A stretch of 64,000 nucleotides of DNA from an uncultured Lachnospiraceae bacterium (GTDB lineage Bacteria > Bacillota > Clostridia > Lachnospirales > Lachnospiraceae). The notes under the pieces were generated by a model. It saw only the letters and a program-made list of their open reading frames with translations, did no database searches and was not told the origin of the DNA. Every line of letters begins with the position of its first letter. Position 1 is the first letter of the stretch. Location of the stretch: contig CAMEIX010000002.1 in the NCBI GenBank assembly GCA_945919075.1, positions 1-64,000 of the forward strand. Reading direction: 5' to 3'. Both the position numbers and the translations under genes were made by a program. Below, piece by piece: positions 41,467 through 50,352 of this stretch.

Positions 41467-41919
41467 ATGAAAAAAGAAAGACTGGGCAAAATTATAGAAA
41501 TCATAGGGTCTAAGGATGTGGAAACACAGGAAGAACTGGCAATGCTTCTTAAGAAGGCCGGCTATGATGTAACCCAGGCTACCGTATCCAGGGATATCAG
41601 GGAGCTTCGGTTATCCAAGGTCTCTGCCGGTGACGGGAAACAAAAATACGTGGCCTATGCACAGGATGATACGCAGTTAGGAGATAAGTACATCCGTGTT
41701 CTGAGAGAGGGCTTCGTATCCATGGATATGGCGATGAACATTCTGGTAATCAAAACGGTTGCCGGTATGGCCATGGCTGTTGCGGCAGCTGTGGATAATA
41801 TGAAATTCAGCGAAGTAGTCGGTACCATTGCCGGTGATGACACGATTATGATGGCAATCCGGACCGTTGAGGAGACAAAGGAACTGATGGACAAGCTGAA
41901 AGGAATGCTGGAGAAGTAG
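41467..41919 (+). CDS. argR: Arginine repressor
   Basis: 150 residues. The N-terminal winged helix contains ETQEELAMLLKKAGYDVTQATVSRDIRELRL. The C-terminal arginine-binding and hexamerisation domain has VSMDMAMNILVIKTVAGMA and GTIAGDDTIMMAIRT. The full motif set is present. It precedes recN in the ahrC-recN order known from Bacillus. No arg genes are in the window. Confidence 0.95.
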   Translation: MKKERLGKIIEIIGSKDVETQEELAMLLKKAGYDVTQATVSRDIRELRLSKVSAGDGKQKYVAYAQDDTQLGDKYIRVLREGFVSMDMAMNILVIKTVAGMAMAVAAAVDNMKFSEVVGTIAGDDTIMMAIRTVEETKELMDKLKGMLEK

Positions 41920-41954
41920 ACAGTTGACGCAGAGGAGAAGGTAGAAGGAGTTCT

Positions 41955-43625
41955 ATGTTATATAGTTTACACGTTAAGAATCTTGCTCTGATTGAAGAAA
42001 CAGAGGTGGAATTTGGAGAAGGCTTAAATATCCTGACCGGTGAAACCGGTGCCGGAAAGTCCATCCTTTTAGGTTCCGTAAATCTCGCATTGGGAGCCAA
42101 GACGGGAAGTGAGATTATCAGAAACGGTGCCGAATCGGCATTGGTGGAACTTACTTTTGATGCAAGAGAACCCAAGATAAGGGAAAAATTAGAGGAAATG
42201 GAACTCCCCGTGGAGGATACCTTGACCATTTCCAGAAAAATCTCTTCCACCAGGAGCATCAGCCGGATTAACGGAGAAACGGTTACGGCGAAACAGTTAA
42301 AGGAACTGTCGGAATATCTGATCGATATTCATGGACAGCATGAACATCAGTCTCTCTTGCAGAAAAAAAAGCATTTAAGTCTACTGGATGCTTATGCAGG
42401 GAAAGAGGCAGAGCAGTATAAAGAAAAAATTGAAAAACTCTGGGAGAAGAAAAAGCAGATTACGGAAGAAATGGAAGCCGGTAATGTGGACGAGGCATTC
42501 CGCAAAAGAGAATTGGATCTGCTTACTTTTGAATATGAGGAAATCGAAAATGCATCCTTAAAAGCAGACGAGGATGTACAACTGGAAGAACGGTATGAAT
42601 TTCTGAAAAACGGCAGGAAGATTGCGGAAGCACTTTCTGTTGTGCATGAAGCCTGTGGCGGTGAGGATGGTGCCGGTCTAAGAATTGACCGGGCACTTCG
42701 GGAAATGAGTACAATCGCAAAATATGAGGAAAGACTTGAAAATTTTTACAGTGAACTTCTGGATGCCGAGGCTCTTCTTGGGGAGTTGGACAGGGAAGTC
42801 TCTGATTACATGGAAGATATGTCCTTTGATGAAGGGGAACTGGTACGTGTGGAAGACCGCCTGAATGAGATCAATCACTTAAAGGATAAATTTGGCGGCA
42901 GCATAGAAGCGGTTCTTAAGTATCAGAAATCCATAGCAGAGAAGATGGAAAAACTTGCAGATTATGAGGCTTACATGGCAGGTCTTAAGGAATCCTATGA
43001 AAGGGTAAATGCGGGGCTTCTTGCAGAATGTGAAAAATTGTCGAAAATCAGAGAAAAAGCAGGGGTATCCTTTGCTGCTGGCATCAAAAAGGCATTGGAG
43101 GATATGAATTTTCTGGCAGTGGATTTTGAAGTTCGGCAAGAGAGAAAAGAACCTGCGAAAGACGGATTTGACGATGTGGAATTTCTGATATCCACGAATC
43201 CGGGAGAGCCAAAGAAGAGTTTATCCCAGGTGGCAAGCGGCGGTGAACTTTCCCGCATCATGCTGGCCCTCAAGACTATGATTGCAGGGAAGGATGAAAT
43301 TGATACCCTGATTTTTGATGAAATTGATGCCGGAATCAGCGGAAAAACCGCCTGGCGTGTAGCAGAGAAATTGAGCAGACTTTCCGGAGAACATCAGGTA
43401 ATCTGTATTACCCATCTTCCCCAGATTGCAGCCATGTCTGACACCCATTTTGAAATTCGTAAGGAAACAGACGGAAGCAGCACAAGTACTGCCATACATG
43501 CACTGGATGAAAGCGGACAACAAAAAGAACTGGCCAGACTCTTAGGTGCAGACGAACTTTCTGCGGCAGCGCTTGAAAATGCAAAAGAGATGAAAAACCA
43601 GGCGCTTAAGTTGAAACAAAACTGA
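41955..43625 (+). CDS. recN: DNA repair protein RecN
   Basis: 556 residues of the SMC-like RecN family, an early responder to double-strand breaks. Walker A is GETGAGKS (29-36); the LIDIHGQHEHQSLL motif is the RecN-specific Q-loop. A central coiled coil follows, and the signature QVASGGELSRIMLALK with Walker B TLIFDEIDAGISG lies near the C-terminus. It is the last gene of the long operon; a terminator follows at 43677. Confidence 0.96.
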   Translation: MLYSLHVKNLALIEETEVEFGEGLNILTGETGAGKSILLGSVNLALGAKTGSEIIRNGAESALVELTFDAREPKIREKLEEMELPVEDTLTISRKISSTRSISRINGETVTAKQLKELSEYLIDIHGQHEHQSLLQKKKHLSLLDAYAGKEAEQYKEKIEKLWEKKKQITEEMEAGNVDEAFRKRELDLLTFEYEEIENASLKADEDVQLEERYEFLKNGRKIAEALSVVHEACGGEDGAGLRIDRALREMSTIAKYEERLENFYSELLDAEALLGELDREVSDYMEDMSFDEGELVRVEDRLNEINHLKDKFGGSIEAVLKYQKSIAEKMEKLADYEAYMAGLKESYERVNAGLLAECEKLSKIREKAGVSFAAGIKKALEDMNFLAVDFEVRQERKEPAKDGFDDVEFLISTNPGEPKKSLSQVASGGELSRIMLALKTMIAGKDEIDTLIFDEIDAGISGKTAWRVAEKLSRLSGEHQVICITHLPQIAAMSDTHFEIRKETDGSSTSTAIHALDESGQQKELARLLGADELSAAALENAKEMKNQALKLKQN

Positions 43626-43676
43626 TTTTTTTGTTTAAGATGAGTAAAAATTGATAACAATAGAAACGTAGAAAAG

Positions 43677-43704
43677 AGAGTATCCATTATGGATACTCTT
43701 TTTT
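43677..43704 (+). terminator. Terminator between recN and spoIVB
   Basis: AGAGTATCC (43677-43685) pairs perfectly with GGATACTCT (43691-43699), then five T. Only 48 bp separate it from the spoIVB start, so the spoIVB promoter must overlap or lie in this short stretch. Confidence 0.9.
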
Positions 43705-43752
43705 GATTCTTAAACTATGTGCAGGAGCATGCAAAGGAAAGGAAATCATGAA

Positions 43753-45054
43753 ATGAGAGTTAAAACCTATAAAAAGCTTCTTTGGATATCGCTCATTATC
43801 ACCTGCCTTGTCTTAATCGGAATGTGGATTGTTACCATTTATCAAAGAATTCCCGGAAACATCAAAATTCGTCTTGGCGAAGAACAGGTATTCCGGTTTG
43901 GCTTACCCATTACGGGTGATTTATCGGAGGATACTTCAGGTGATGATTTGGAGGCTATTACCGTAAACGGTATGAAGCAGTCCAATATTCCGAAAGGAAG
44001 TGTGCATATTGATTTGAATGAACCGGTAACGGTGAAATCAGAGGCAGAAACCACCTATCAGATTAAATTAAAACTTTTTGGTATTATACCCTTTAAAAAT
44101 GTAGATGTGGACGTGGTTAAGGATACTTACCTGAAACCGGTGGGACAGCCGGTGGGCATCTATCTGAAAACGGAAGGGATTCTGGTGGTAGGCACCGGGG
44201 AATTTACCGCGGTGGACGGAAATGTGGTTTCTCCGGCAGAATATGTCCTGAAAAACGGGGACTACATTTTTGAGGTCAATCATACTAAGGTAAATACCAA
44301 AAGTGAGTTTGTGTCCCTTGTGGAAGCCTCCGAAGGGGAGCCCCTTGTTATGCATATTAAAAGAGGCGGGGAAGAATTTGATGTAGAGGTGTACCCACAG
44401 AAAAACCAGAGCGGGGTATACAAAGTCGGTGTCTGGGTGCGTGATAATGCGCAGGGAATTGGAACCATGACCTATGTGGATGAGAACGGTAAATTCGGGG
44501 CTTTAGGGCATGGAATCAGTGATGTTGATGTAAATCAGAATTTTTACTTAAAGGGAGGCACCCTTTATGATACGGAAATCATTGCAATCAAGAAGGGATC
44601 CCGCGGAAATCCGGGAGAAATGACCGGTATGATTTCTTACACGGACAGTCATATCTTAGGTACCGTGGACAAGAATACAGAATGTGGCATATTTGGGACC
44701 TGTAATGACAAAATGCTTTCCAGAGTGGAAGAAGAAGCATTACCGATTGCATTGAAGCAGGAGGTGAGAAAGGGAGAGGCACAGATTTTCTGCACCATTA
44801 ACGGAGAACCGGAGTATTTTGATATCGAAATCAAAGAAATTTATAACGATCCCAAGACGGTGAATAAAGGAATTGTGATAGAAATCACGGATACGGAATT
44901 ACTTGCCCAGACGGGTGGAATCGTACAGGGAATGAGCGGTGCACCCATCATACAGGACGGAAGATTTGTGGGGGCTGTAACCCATGTGTTGGTGAATGAA
45001 CCGAGAAGGGGCTATGGTATACTGGCTGAGAATATGTTAGAGGCAGCAAAATAG
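43753..45054 (+). CDS. spoIVB: SpoIVB serine peptidase
   Basis: About 433 residues from the ATG at 43753, chosen because AAAGGAAAGG lies just upstream. A membrane anchor (LLWISLIITCLVLIGMWIVTIY) is followed by a beta-rich region, a PDZ domain (KTEGILVVGTGEFTAVDG through DVEVYPQKN) and the S55 protease domain. Catalytic regions are visible in FGALGHGISDVD (His) and QGMSGAPIIQDG (Ser). SpoIVB is made in the forespore and cleaves SpoIVFA to activate pro-sigma-K. In most relatives spo0A is the next gene; here a glycosidase gene intervenes. Confidence 0.94.
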   Translation: MRVKTYKKLLWISLIITCLVLIGMWIVTIYQRIPGNIKIRLGEEQVFRFGLPITGDLSEDTSGDDLEAITVNGMKQSNIPKGSVHIDLNEPVTVKSEAETTYQIKLKLFGIIPFKNVDVDVVKDTYLKPVGQPVGIYLKTEGILVVGTGEFTAVDGNVVSPAEYVLKNGDYIFEVNHTKVNTKSEFVSLVEASEGEPLVMHIKRGGEEFDVEVYPQKNQSGVYKVGVWVRDNAQGIGTMTYVDENGKFGALGHGISDVDVNQNFYLKGGTLYDTEIIAIKKGSRGNPGEMTGMISYTDSHILGTVDKNTECGIFGTCNDKMLSRVEEEALPIALKQEVRKGEAQIFCTINGEPEYFDIEIKEIYNDPKTVNKGIVIEITDTELLAQTGGIVQGMSGAPIIQDGRFVGAVTHVLVNEPRRGYGILAENMLEAAK

Positions 45055-45108
45055 AAAAATTAATCCAAAAAAATACAAAAAAGTACATGGATGAAACATG
45101 ACCGGTTA

Positions 45109-45170
45109 TGATATAATGAGCGCAGAAGAAAACCAAGCGACACCGAAGGGGGCATTTGGTTTTCCTGCGC
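45109..45170 (+). promoter_or_regulatory. Extended -10 promoter and 5'-terminal hairpin of the GH5 gene
   Basis: TG (45109-45110), one base, then TATAAT (45112-45117) form an extended -10 element; no good -35 is seen. Starting at the expected first transcribed bases, a 15-17 base arm (45120-45136) pairs with 45156-45170 around a 19-base loop. A stem at the very 5' end of an mRNA usually protects it from decay, and may also be a regulatory structure. Confidence 0.6.
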
Positions 45171-45207
45171 CATTAGCGAACGAATATCCTACGAAAAAGG
45201 AGAAGGC

Positions 45208-46329
45208 ATGAAAAAATTAACGAAAAAATTTTTGGTTTTAGGTTTGGTGTGTATGATGATGATGAATTCTCTTACGGGCTGTGGAAAGAAATACAAATTC
45301 AACATCACCGATGACCCTGTCGAATTTGCGGCTAACTTAAAAATGGGATGGAATCTGGGCAACACTCTGGATGCCATTGCAGCAAATGATTTAAGCAGTG
45401 AAACTTCCTGGGGACAGCCTCTGGTGACGAAAGAACAGATTGATTACATAAAGGAGGCAGGTTTTACTGCCATCCGGATACCGGTATCCTGGAGCAACCA
45501 TGTGGGGGTCGGTTATGTCATTGATGAAGAATGGATGGACCGCGTAAATGAAGTGGTGGACTATGCCTGGGATGCAGGGCTCTATGTCATCATCAATTCC
45601 CATCACGATTGTGAAATGTATTATCCCACGGATGAAAAATACGAATTTGCATCCCTGTACATAGAAAAAATCTGGAGCCAGATTGCGGAACGGTTTGCCG
45701 ATTATGATGAACGCCTCATTTTTGAATCCATGAATGAGCCAAGATTAAAGGGCACATCCAAGGAATGGTGGTTTATGCCTAACGATAAGGACGGATTAGA
45801 GTCCATCCGGGTGATTCAGGATTTGAATCAGTTATTTGTGGATACGGTGCGCAGCAGCGGAGGGTACAATAAGACCCGCTATTTAATGGTGCCAAGTAAT
45901 GCGGCAAGTGCCCCAAATGCCTTATCTTCCGCATTCAGTATGCCCGAGGACAAGGCCGGCAGACTGATTGTATCCATACATGCCTATACGCCTTATGACT
46001 TTGCCATGAACGGAAACGGTTACAGCGACTGGGATGAAGGAAAAAAAGCAGAACTTTCCTTCATGGATGAACTGGATAAGAAATTTATTCAAAACGGATA
46101 TGGTGTTGTGATTGGAGAATTCGGTGCCACCAACAAGGACAATTTGGATGACAGAATCAGGTGGGCCGATGATTTTACCAAAAAGGCGGCTACCCTTGGG
46201 ATTTCCTGCTTCTGGTGGGATAACGGATGCACGGAAGTAGGGGAGGAAAACTTTGGAATGATTGACAGGGAAAATTTAAGTGTGTATTATCCTGAGATTC
46301 TCAAGGTCATGCTTGACAATTATAACTAA
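45208..46329 (+). CDS. Lipoprotein endoglucanase, glycoside hydrolase family 5
   Basis: 373 residues. A lipoprotein signal ends in LTGC (Cys25), so the enzyme is anchored outside. The GH5 domain starts with LKMGWNLGNTLDA and AIRIPVSWSNHVG. The acid/base is Glu177 in FESMNEPR and the nucleophile Glu304 in VIGEFGA, both present, with HHDC and a terminal FWWDNG loop. Cleavage of beta-1,4-glucans such as cellulose or mannan is likely, but substrate cannot be read from sequence. No carbohydrate-binding or dockerin module is present. It has its own promoter and terminator and sits between spoIVB and the Spo0A-like gene, an unusual place. Confidence 0.92.
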   Translation: MKKLTKKFLVLGLVCMMMMNSLTGCGKKYKFNITDDPVEFAANLKMGWNLGNTLDAIAANDLSSETSWGQPLVTKEQIDYIKEAGFTAIRIPVSWSNHVGVGYVIDEEWMDRVNEVVDYAWDAGLYVIINSHHDCEMYYPTDEKYEFASLYIEKIWSQIAERFADYDERLIFESMNEPRLKGTSKEWWFMPNDKDGLESIRVIQDLNQLFVDTVRSSGGYNKTRYLMVPSNAASAPNALSSAFSMPEDKAGRLIVSIHAYTPYDFAMNGNGYSDWDEGKKAELSFMDELDKKFIQNGYGVVIGEFGATNKDNLDDRIRWADDFTKKAATLGISCFWWDNGCTEVGEENFGMIDRENLSVYYPEILKVMLDNYN

Positions 46330-46361
46330 AAAGAACCAATCTTTTACAAAATGGGAAGAGT

Positions 46362-46397
46362 ATCACCCGAATCAGTCAAGGTTCGGGTGATTTTTTT
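46362..46397 (+). terminator. Terminator after the GH5 gene
   Basis: ATCACCCGAA (46362-46371) pairs with TTCGGGTGAT (46382-46391), followed by six more T. It closes the GH5 unit before the Spo0A-like gene's own promoter. Confidence 0.9.
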
Positions 46398-46431
46398 GTG
46401 CTTTTTGTAGGTATTATACGACGACAAGCGG

Positions 46432-46461
46432 TTGCAACAAATTTCGAGTGCAATTTATAAT
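46432..46461 (+). promoter_or_regulatory. Promoter of the Spo0A-like gene
   Basis: TTGCAA (46432-46437), 18 bp, TATAAT (46456-46461): a vegetative-type promoter. The gene can therefore be transcribed independently of spoIVB and the GH5 gene. Confidence 0.6.
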
Positions 46462-46496
46462 GTAAGAAATAAAGATTTGTTAAATGGAGGTTATTC

Positions 46497-47030
46497 ATGG
46501 AAACTTTAAATGTATTAACCACGAAAGATAATGACAAATTATTTGATGTTCTGTCAAAACTGATGGATGGAGAAAGAGAATTTAAGATCATGATAACGGT
46601 TCCATCCGGAACAGGAAAAACGAGTGAAAAAATGGATTATACAGGAATAAAAGAGGAAAAAGAAGAAATACAGAAACCTCATGATCTGGAAAAAGATGTA
46701 ACGGACATGATTCATGAAATCGGTGTTCCGGCACATATCAAGGGCTATCAGTATCTCCGCGAGGCAATCATGATGTCTGTGGAGGATAACAGTATGTTAA
46801 GTTCCATTACCAAGATTTTGTACCCCACCATTGCAAAGCGGTATCAGACAACTCCGAGCAGAGTGGAAAGAGCTATTCGACATGCCATTGAAGTAGCCTG
46901 GAGCCGTGGTAAGATGGAAACATTGGATGCTCTGTTCGGCTACACGGTCAATACGGGAAAGGGAAAACCGACCAACTCGGAATTTATTGCCCTGATTGCC
47001 GACAGAATTCGCTTGAAATATAGAAATTAA
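46497..47030 (+). CDS. spo0A: Spo0A-like regulator lacking most of the receiver domain
   Basis: 177 residues against about 260 in normal Spo0A. The C-terminal DNA-binding domain is complete: [19 protein letters not shown], then [18 protein letters not shown], then [19 protein letters not shown], which is Spo0A-specific. Residues 1-40 align with the first strand, helix and second strand of the receiver ([19 protein letters not shown]). After that about 80 receiver residues are missing, including the phosphorylated Asp and the conserved Ser/Thr and Lys, and the acidic pocket Asp10 is Lys. The frame is open and promoter, GGAGG site and codon use look normal, so it is probably expressed. The position after spoIVB marks it as the spo0A locus, shortened by internal deletion. 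The isolated Spo0A DNA-binding domain of Bacillus is phosphorylation-independent, so this may act constitutively or compete with a full Spo0A elsewhere. Confidence 0.88.
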   Translation: METLNVLTTKDNDKLFDVLSKLMDGEREFKIMITVPSGTGKTSEKMDYTGIKEEKEEIQKPHDLEKDVTDMIHEIGVPAHIKGYQYLREAIMMSVEDNSMLSSITKILYPTIAKRYQTTPSRVERAIRHAIEVAWSRGKMETLDALFGYTVNTGKGKPTNSEFIALIADRIRLKYRN

Positions 47031-47094
47031 ACCTTTAAAATTACCCTCCCTTGGTGTATAATGGAAAAAATGCCTTTTACAGGAGGGAATATCG

Positions 47095-48540
47095 TTGAAG
47101 AAAATATTATTTGCAGCATCGGAAGGTGTGCCTTTTATTAAAACCGGCGGTCTTGCAGACGTGGTTGGCTCTTTGCCCAAATGTCTGGACAAGGAATATT
47201 TTGATGTAAGAGTTATCCTACCCCGTTATACATGTATGAAGCCTCAGATGCAGGAGAAATTACAATATATTACCCATTTTTACATGGATTATAACTGGCA
47301 TGAGGAATATGTCGGTATTCTGGGAGCCGAGGTTGACGGTATTAAATATTATTTTATAGATAATGAACACTATTTCAGCGGATTTAAGCCTTATGGGGAT
47401 GATGCGCTGTTTGAGATTGAAAGATATGCTTATTTTTCCAAGGCAGTTCTTTCCGCACTTCCTCTGATTGGATTCCAGCCGGATATTGTTCATTGTCATG
47501 ACTGGCAGACGGGTCTTATTCCGGTTTATCTTAAGGAAAGATTTAGGGGAAATCCGTTCTTCTGGAACATGAAATCGATTATGACCATCCATAACCTGAA
47601 ATTCCAGGGTAAGTGGGATGTGAAAACGGTGCAGGGAATTACCGGTCTACCGGATTATTATTTCACACCGGATAAATTGGAATGCCGTAAAGATGCCAAT
47701 CTGTTAAAGGGCGGTCTGGTATTTGCGGATGCTATTACCACGGTCAGCAATACCTATGCGGAAGAAATCAAGACGGATTTCTACGGGGAAGGACTGAATG
47801 GTCTTTTAAATGCCCGTGCCCATGATCTTCGCGGTATCGTAAACGGTATTGACTATGTGGATTTCAATCCGGCTACGGACCCTTACATTCCGTTCCCCTA
47901 TGATGCGGTGAACTTCCGTAAGGAAAAAGTAAAGAATAAACGTGCCCTTCAGAAAGAACTGAATCTGACACAGGATGACAAAAAGTTTATGATAGGTATT
48001 GTTTCCAGACTTACCGATCAGAAAGGATTTGATCTGATTGCCTATATCATGGATGAGCTTTGTCAGGATAATGTACAGATTGTTGTTCTTGGTACCGGGG
48101 AAGAACGTTACGAGAATATGTTCCGTCATTTTGACTGGAAATATGCGGACAGAGTTTCGGCGAATATTTATTATTCCGAGGAACTTTCCCACAAGATTTA
48201 CGCAGCATGTGATGCATTTCTCATGCCTTCCCTGTTTGAGCCCTGTGGCTTAAGCCAGTTAATGTCCTTACGTTATGGTACTGTACCCATTGTAAGAGAG
48301 ACAGGAGGATTAAAGGATACGGTACAGCCTTATAATGAATTTGAGAATACCGGTACCGGTTTCTCCTTTGCAAATTATAATGCACATGAAATGCTTCGTA
48401 CCATTCGCTATGCGGAACAGGTCTACTACGATAAGAAGAGAGAATGGAATAAGATAGTCGATCGTGCCATGGCAGCCGATTTCTCATGGGAGGCTTCCGC
48501 AAAGAAATACCAGGAAATGTATGACTGGTTAATCGGCTAA
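47095..48540 (+). CDS. glgA: Glycogen synthase
   Basis: 481 residues from a TTG with GGAGGGAAT upstream. GlgA (GT5) transfers glucose from ADP-glucose to growing glycogen. The substrate loop KTGGLADVVG (16-25) and the C-terminal segments GIVSRLTDQKGFDL, PSLFEPCGLSQL and RETGGLKDTV are standard. A TATAAT at 47057-47062 is a likely -10, with a weak -35. The rest of the glg pathway is not in the window, so it stands alone. Confidence 0.95.
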   Translation: MKKILFAASEGVPFIKTGGLADVVGSLPKCLDKEYFDVRVILPRYTCMKPQMQEKLQYITHFYMDYNWHEEYVGILGAEVDGIKYYFIDNEHYFSGFKPYGDDALFEIERYAYFSKAVLSALPLIGFQPDIVHCHDWQTGLIPVYLKERFRGNPFFWNMKSIMTIHNLKFQGKWDVKTVQGITGLPDYYFTPDKLECRKDANLLKGGLVFADAITTVSNTYAEEIKTDFYGEGLNGLLNARAHDLRGIVNGIDYVDFNPATDPYIPFPYDAVNFRKEKVKNKRALQKELNLTQDDKKFMIGIVSRLTDQKGFDLIAYIMDELCQDNVQIVVLGTGEERYENMFRHFDWKYADRVSANIYYSEELSHKIYAACDAFLMPSLFEPCGLSQLMSLRYGTVPIVRETGGLKDTVQPYNEFENTGTGFSFANYNAHEMLRTIRYAEQVYYDKKREWNKIVDRAMAADFSWEASAKKYQEMYDWLIG

Positions 48541-48558
48541 ACTTGGTTAGGATTTGTC

Positions 48559-50343
48559 ATGAGTAGTAAAAGTAACGACAAAAACGGATTTATCATACAG
48601 GCAGGCATACTTGCTGCGGCAGGTATTGTATGCAGAATTATAGGGCTTCTGTACAGAAGCCCTTTATCTGCTGTTATCGGAGATGAAGGTAATGGGTATT
48701 ATCAGACGGCGTACAATATCTATACCATGATTCTGCTCATTTCCTCATACAGTATTCCCTCTGCCATTTCCAAGGTCATTGCGCAGAAACTTTCCGTCCA
48801 CGAATACAAAAACGCACATCGTATATTTAAATGTGCCATATGGTATGTATTGATAGTAGGCGGACTGGCCAGTATGCTTTTGTTTTTCGGAGCAGGATTT
48901 CTGACCAAGGGACCTGCTGTTTTTGTGGTTCGATTTTTTGCACCCACCATTTTCCTTTATGGCTTGTTGGGTGTTTTGAGAGGTTATTTTCAAGCACACA
49001 GGACCATGGTGCCGACTTCTGTATCCCAGATTTTAGAACAGGTATTAAATGCCCTTGTCAGCATTGGGGCGGCTTATTTACTCATTATTGTGATGCTTTC
49101 CACAGGGGATAGGTATACCATCAATGAGGACCATTCGGTGAGCCTGGGGACGAAGGTCGTACAGGAGATGGCGGAGACAGGGCTTGATGAGAACGGCGAA
49201 GTCATCTTTGTGCTTTCACAAGAGCAGAAAGCATGGAATACGAAGCATGCCCTTTACGGTGCCATAGGAAGTGCCCTTGGTACCGGTTCCGGAGTTTTGA
49301 TTGCGCTTGTCTTTATGTGGGGCGTTTATAAAATCAATCAAAAGACCATTAGGAGGCGGGTGGAGCGTGACAGACATCCGGTGGAGAGTTACGGGCATGT
49401 GTTTCGGACCATTACCGGTGTGGTAGTTCCATTTATACTAAGTACTGCCATCTATAACCTGACTACCGTGGTGAATCAGACGATTTACACCTGGATCGGG
49501 TCCCTGCAAAAAGGGATGGAGGATTCCGAAATATCGACCCGTTACGGTATTTTTTCGGCAAAAGCAGTGGTAATCTCCAAGATTCCCATAGCCATTTCCA
49601 ATGCCATGGCCTCCGCAATGCTTCCAAGTATTGCAGGACTGGTGGAGAAAAAAGACATGGCAGGAGCAAGAAAGAAGACCGCCCAGGCGGTTAAAACCAC
49701 TATGTTTATCAGTATTCCGGCGGCAGTGGGAATCGGCGTGCTGGCAAGACCAATCACCTGGTTTTTGTTTCGCCAGAAAGCAAGTGTGGATACGGCAGCC
49801 CGTCTGCTTCAGCTTCTTGCCGTTACCATTGTTCTGTATTCCCTTTCCACGCTTACCAATACGGTACTGCAGGGAATCGGCAGGGTAAAAACCCCTGTCA
49901 GAAATGCGGGCGCTGCACTTGTGATAGAAACCGTTATTATTGCGGGACTGCTATATTTTACCGAATTGGATCTTTATGCTCTGGTCATTGCGGAGATCAT
50001 TTATTCCGGCTGTATGTGTATCTTTAATCAGATTTCGATACGAAAGTACATGGGATACCGACAGGAAATGATCACCACGTTTGGAATTCCTGCCATTGCT
50101 TCTCTCGTTATGGGAATCGTGGTATACGGAACCTATTATGGAATTCATATGGCACTTGGGGGAGGAGAGTATCCTTCCGGATTAAAGAACGCACTGGCAT
50201 TATTTCCGGCCATCCTCGTAGGCTGTGTGGTTTATTTTGTACTGGAAATTGCACTGAAGGGAATGAAGGAAAATGAACTTCGTGCTCTGCCCAAAGGGCA
50301 CCTTCTGGTGAAACTGGCGAAAAAGTTAAGACTGATGAAATAG
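48559..50343 (+). CDS. MOP-superfamily flippase, SpoVB/MurJ-like
   Basis: 594 residues and about fourteen hydrophobic helices. The start AGILAAAGIVCRIIGLLYR and the segments GNGYYQTAYNIYTMILLISSYSIPSAISK and RGYFQAHRTMVPTSVSQILEQ mark the polysaccharide-exporter family that includes SpoVB and YtgP. These flip lipid-linked cell-wall or spore-cortex precursors. Long loops around residues 190-220 are more extended than usual. It follows glgA by 18 bp and may be cotranscribed. Whether it is SpoVB proper or a vegetative MurJ-type flippase cannot be told. Confidence 0.85.
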   Translation: MSSKSNDKNGFIIQAGILAAAGIVCRIIGLLYRSPLSAVIGDEGNGYYQTAYNIYTMILLISSYSIPSAISKVIAQKLSVHEYKNAHRIFKCAIWYVLIVGGLASMLLFFGAGFLTKGPAVFVVRFFAPTIFLYGLLGVLRGYFQAHRTMVPTSVSQILEQVLNALVSIGAAYLLIIVMLSTGDRYTINEDHSVSLGTKVVQEMAETGLDENGEVIFVLSQEQKAWNTKHALYGAIGSALGTGSGVLIALVFMWGVYKINQKTIRRRVERDRHPVESYGHVFRTITGVVVPFILSTAIYNLTTVVNQTIYTWIGSLQKGMEDSEISTRYGIFSAKAVVISKIPIAISNAMASAMLPSIAGLVEKKDMAGARKKTAQAVKTTMFISIPAAVGIGVLARPITWFLFRQKASVDTAARLLQLLAVTIVLYSLSTLTNTVLQGIGRVKTPVRNAGAALVIETVIIAGLLYFTELDLYALVIAEIIYSGCMCIFNQISIRKYMGYRQEMITTFGIPAIASLVMGIVVYGTYYGIHMALGGGEYPSGLKNALALFPAILVGCVVYFVLEIALKGMKENELRALPKGHLLVKLAKKLRLMK

Positions 50344-50352
50344 GAGATTATT

